A stretch of DNA of 64,000 nt from contig DATAWK010000041.1 in the NCBI GenBank assembly GCA_036267255.1, positions 248,001-312,000 of the forward strand, in the 5' to 3' direction. The translations under genes and the position numbers were made by a program. Shown piece by piece: positions 61,687-64,000 of this stretch; within the stretch, counting starts at the first letter, position 1; each line of letters opens with the position of its first letter. The notes under the pieces are model-generated. The model saw only the letters and a list, made by a program, of their open reading frames with translations. It was not told where the DNA came from and did no database searches. The DNA comes from DATAWK01 sp036267255 (lineage in GTDB: Bacteria; Acidobacteriota; Terriglobia; Terriglobales; Acidobacteriaceae).

Positions 61687-62880
61687 ATGCCTGTAATCGA
61701 GTCGGCGAGCCCGGTACATAGCTGGAAGCGACTCGATGGTGTCGATCTACTTCGCGGCCTCGCAATCTTCTTCGTACTGATGAACCACGTCAACATGCGG
61801 CTGCTCGGAGCGAGTGTGCCCTACACCGCGGGGCTTCCGAAACAGCTTGTCGCTTCCCTGGTCTGGAACGGCCAATACGGCGTTCAGATATTCTTCGCCG
61901 TCTCCGGCTTTCTGATCACATCCACAACACTGCGGCGCTGGGGTTCCCTGTCTCGCGTGAGCATGCAGGATTTTTACAAATTGCGCTTCGCCCGCATCGC
62001 GCCCTTGCTGCTGGCGTTATTGACCGTGCTGAGCCTGCTGCACTTTGCGCGCTTGCAGCACTTTGTCGTCTCTCAGACGACAGGCGGGCTGGGACGAGCG
62101 TTGTTCGCGGCGCTCACGTTCCACGTAAACGTGCTGGAAGCACGGCGAGGTTATCTGCCGGGCAATTGGGATGTTTTGTGGTCGCTCTCGGTAGAAGAAA
62201 TGTTCTATCTCTTTTTTCCTCTTGTCTGCCGGGTATTCGGTCGCGGGAAACTGCTCCTCGCGATTCTTCTGACGTTTGTCGTTCTGGGACCCTTCGGGCG
62301 CACGGTTCTGGCTCACGGAAACGGAGTCTGGCGGGAATATTCGTACCTGGGAGGCATGGATGCCATTGCGCTCGGATGCCTGACCGCGCTTTTTGTCTCG
62401 CGACGCGTGCTCTCGCAGCATGTTCGCTGGATGTTGGGGAGCGTGGGAGCAGTGCTGCTGATCTTCAGTCTCGGTTTCTCGATCCGCGCCTATCGCTGGG
62501 GGCTGGGTCGCAATGGACTGAGTATGACGATCCTCGCACTTGGCACCTGTATGATCCTTGCCGTTGCGGCACAGACGCAATGGCGCAGTCCGCGCGTTTT
62601 CCGCCCTCTCCTGACGCTTGGCCAGCGCAGTTACGAGGTGTACCTGACGCACATGTTCGTTGTCTTCGCCTTGTTTGGGCTCTTCGTGATGGCAGGAAAG
62701 CCCTTGTTTGGAGTGCCGGTGCTGTTCGTGGCGGTCATTCTTTGCTCCGGCCTGCTGGGCGAACTGGTGGCCCGGTTCTACTCCGAGCCGATGAATCGCC
62801 GGCTGCGCAGGCGCTGGGGCGATGGGCCGGAAAAGCTTGGCTCGGTTGTCGAAGCCAACGCAACCACGGTCAGGCACTAG
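61687..62880 (+). CDS. Membrane acyltransferase family 3 (OafA-like)
   Basis: 397 residues with about ten transmembrane helices. LDGVDLLRGLAIFFVLMNHV (16-35) carries the conserved Arg/His start, and GQYGVQIFFAVSGFLIT and WSLSVEEMFYLFFPL are the family signatures. It O-acylates a surface carbohydrate such as peptidoglycan or exopolysaccharide. It begins 20 bases after the ROK gene. Confidence 0.85.
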   Translation: MPVIESASPVHSWKRLDGVDLLRGLAIFFVLMNHVNMRLLGASVPYTAGLPKQLVASLVWNGQYGVQIFFAVSGFLITSTTLRRWGSLSRVSMQDFYKLRFARIAPLLLALLTVLSLLHFARLQHFVVSQTTGGLGRALFAALTFHVNVLEARRGYLPGNWDVLWSLSVEEMFYLFFPLVCRVFGRGKLLLAILLTFVVLGPFGRTVLAHGNGVWREYSYLGGMDAIALGCLTALFVSRRVLSQHVRWMLGSVGAVLLIFSLGFSIRAYRWGLGRNGLSMTILALGTCMILAVAAQTQWRSPRVFRPLLTLGQRSYEVYLTHMFVVFALFGLFVMAGKPLFGVPVLFVAVILCSGLLGELVARFYSEPMNRRLRRRWGDGPEKLGSVVEANATTVRH

Positions 62881-62908
62881 AAATGCGGGGTAGCTTCCAA
62901 ACGGCTCG

Positions 62909-62930
62909 AACGAGCCTGAACTCGTTTTTT
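62909..62930 (+). terminator. Terminator after acyltransferase gene
   Basis: AACGAG pairs with CTCGTT around CCTGAA and is followed by a T run (62925-62930). An overlapping GGCTC/GAGCC hairpin is also possible just upstream. Confidence 0.6.
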
Positions 62931-62981
62931 CTATAACTTAGTGGGGTTAAGAACTCTCTACACGAATTTTTCCCTTTGGGC

Positions 62982-63027
62982 TTGACATCTTTATACTGTT
63001 TGATACATAGTATGCTTTGTACACTAT
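62982..63027 (+). promoter_or_regulatory. padR promoter with candidate operator
   Basis: TTGACA at 62982-62987 is a perfect -35; the -10 is a TACATA-like string near 63004. An imperfect palindrome ATAGTATGC-TTT-GTACACTAT (63007-63027) overlaps the start region, with 7 of 9 arm positions matching. It lies 13 bases before the PadR start. Confidence 0.5.
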
Positions 63028-63039
63028 ACGAGACACAGA

Positions 63040-63432
63040 ATGACCCTGGATCCAATCCAATTCGAGAACCTTCGCATGGAGCTTCGCCGTGGCTGCCTGG
63101 TGTTGGCCGTACTGGCCCAGCTGCGCGCGGAGCACTACGGCTACACGCTGCGCAAGGCACTGGCCGAGCGTGGCATGGAGATCGAAGAGAGCACTCTGTA
63201 TCCGCTGCTGCGCCGCTTAGAAAGCCAAGGACTGCTGGTGAGCGAATGGCGAGAAGAAGCCAAGCGGAATAAGCGCTTCTATCGGCTTTCTGGAGACGGA
63301 GAACAAATTCTGCAACAGCTGCTGGAAGAGTGGCACGGCATCAACGCATCGATCCATCGAATTATTGATCCATCGGATTCTCAAATTATTGATCCGCCGG
63401 ATTCTCAAATTATTGATCCGCCGAAGTATTGA
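63040..63432 (+). CDS. PadR family transcriptional regulator
   Basis: 130 residues. The winged helix (LRRGCLVLAVLAQLRAEHYG, then ESTLYPLLRRLESQGLL and KRFYRLSGDG) is the PadR signature. The C-terminus carries the repeat IIDPSDSQ-IIDPPDSQ-IIDPPKY, encoded by 24-base tandem repeats. ATG at 63040 has no strong ribosome site, so translation may start near the 5' end. It precedes a HAAS-type membrane protein, the usual PadR pair. Confidence 0.82.
   Translation: MTLDPIQFENLRMELRRGCLVLAVLAQLRAEHYGYTLRKALAERGMEIEESTLYPLLRRLESQGLLVSEWREEAKRNKRFYRLSGDGEQILQQLLEEWHGINASIHRIIDPSDSQIIDPPDSQIIDPPKY
63361..63423 (+). repeat. 24-bp tandem repeat in padR 3' end
   Basis: Two full units (63361-63384, 63385-63408) and a partial third begin ATTATTGATCC; they encode eight-residue repeats. 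The two full units differ at two positions, indicating a recent expansion. Confidence 0.88.
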
Positions 63433-63470
63433 TCCATACATTGACCCATCGCATTCGTAAGGAAACGGAC

Positions 63471-64000
63471 ATGGAAACTTTGACCCGGTATGACCTGCTG
63501 AACCGCTACATGCAAGCCGTAAGAAAATATCTGCCCTTCGGGCGGCAAACGCTCCGCCAGGACGACATCCTGAAAGAACTTTCGGCCAACATTCTGTCGC
63601 AAATGGAAGACAAAGAGGAAGAGCTCGGTCATTCGCTTACCGAAGGGGAGCAAGCTGCCATTCTGAAACAGCATGGCCATCCCATGCTGGTAGCCAGCCG
63701 CTATTCGCTACAGCAATATCTGATTGGCCCAGCCCTGTTTCCTGCCTACTGGTACGTTCTGAAGATTGCGCTGGTATTGATGGTGCTGATCAACGGCGTT
63801 GTGAATGCGGTGCTGTTCGCTGTCGGCACGAATTCCATGGGGCAGATGTTGAAGGCGTGGCTGCAACTTCCATGGATTGCCGTGATTACCTTTGCATGGG
63901 TGACGATTGTTTTTGCCGGTCTGGAGTTTGCCGTAACCCGGTACAACACCCAGCTGAAGATCTTCGACTCGTGGAATCCGAGCACGCTGCCCAGAATGCA
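63471..64000 (+). CDS. HAAS-domain membrane protein, 3' end cut by window
   Basis: At least 176 residues. A cytoplasmic N-terminal helix bundle (RYMQAVRKYLPFGRQTLRQD, ILKELSANILSQMEDKEEEL, LTEGEQAAILKQHGHPMLVA) is the HAAS pattern, and hydrophobic helices follow (YWYVLKIALVLMVLINGVV, IAVITFAWVTIVFAGLEF). AAGGA precedes the ATG. PadR/HAAS pairs sense membrane or signal states, but the output is unknown. The gene continues past 64000. Confidence 0.78.
   Translation, partial: METLTRYDLLNRYMQAVRKYLPFGRQTLRQDDILKELSANILSQMEDKEEELGHSLTEGEQAAILKQHGHPMLVASRYSLQQYLIGPALFPAYWYVLKIALVLMVLINGVVNAVLFAVGTNSMGQMLKAWLQLPWIAVITFAWVTIVFAGLEFAVTRYNTQLKIFDSWNPSTLPRM

Noticed and set aside
1..64000. tRNA, rRNA, CRISPR, riboswitch or prophage
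   Set aside because: I looked for conserved cores, direct repeat arrays and integrase genes by eye and found none; a covariance-model search would be needed to exclude small RNAs.

Overview
This 64 kb chromosomal window most likely comes from an Acidobacteriota of the Acidobacteriaceae/Terriglobia type. That placement is an inference. It rests on a GC-rich genome rich in secreted carbohydrate-active enzymes, a caa3 oxidase and bc-type operon with fused cytochrome c domains, Tat-exported ferritin-like proteins, and PadR/HAAS pairs. I see no rRNA, tRNA, CRISPR array, intact transposase or prophage. About 58 protein-coding genes can be supported, plus two gene remnants.

Layout. 1-6 kb: a DUF993 protein with a Gfo/Idh/MocA oxidoreductase (sugar catabolism), an aldehyde dehydrogenase, an APC permease and an SDR. 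6-12.6 kb: a pirin, two tandem Tat-exported ferritin-like proteins and a large secreted sortilin/BNR-repeat protein. 12.6-20.6 kb, minus strand: one respiratory operon in the order coxB (with fused cytochrome c), coxA, coxC, an unidentified membrane protein, a diheme cytochrome c lipoprotein, Rieske protein, cytochrome b (with fused cytochrome c) and ctaG. 20.8-25.5 kb: a GH97 glycosidase, a pterin-carbinolamine dehydratase, a receiver/HD-GYP protein with Glu at the phosphoacceptor site, and a sigma factor. 25.5-28.4 kb: a TetR-headed operon of five short genes including an exported protein of unknown function. 28.4-30.8 kb: glmU, with its 3' end duplicated across a lipoprotein gene. 31-41.9 kb: GH31, a receiver protein, mtaB, infC (ATC start), an S9 peptidase, an omega-like small protein, a DEAD-box helicase and an RGG-tailed zinc-ribbon protein. 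42-48 kb: a secreted glycosidase, a diguanylate cyclase, a broken HxlR regulator and a second copy of the exported unknown protein beside a symmetric divergent promoter. 47.8-55 kb: a stress protein, DUF202, a three-subunit molybdenum hydroxylase, a Yip1-family protein and a NirD-like Rieske protein. 55-59 kb, minus strand: thiE-yceD-rpmF-plsX-fabD. 59-64 kb: sthA, a divergent ROK protein, an acyltransferase, and PadR with a HAAS membrane protein cut by the window end.

How the genes work together. The respiratory operon could carry electrons from quinol through cytochrome b/Rieske, the diheme cytochrome and the tethered c domains to oxygen. The GH97, GH31 and discoidin-bearing hydrolases, with the Gfo/DUF993 pair, indicate saprophytic use of plant or microbial glycans. 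The most unusual items are: the exported unknown protein family present twice, each copy tied to a different regulator; the HxlR remnant next to a 59-bp control region with 17-bp perfect arms; the lipoprotein gene lying between 74-bp direct copies of the glmU 3' end; the TetR operator embedded in an apparently leaderless promoter; and the phosphomimetic-like receiver of the HD-GYP protein.
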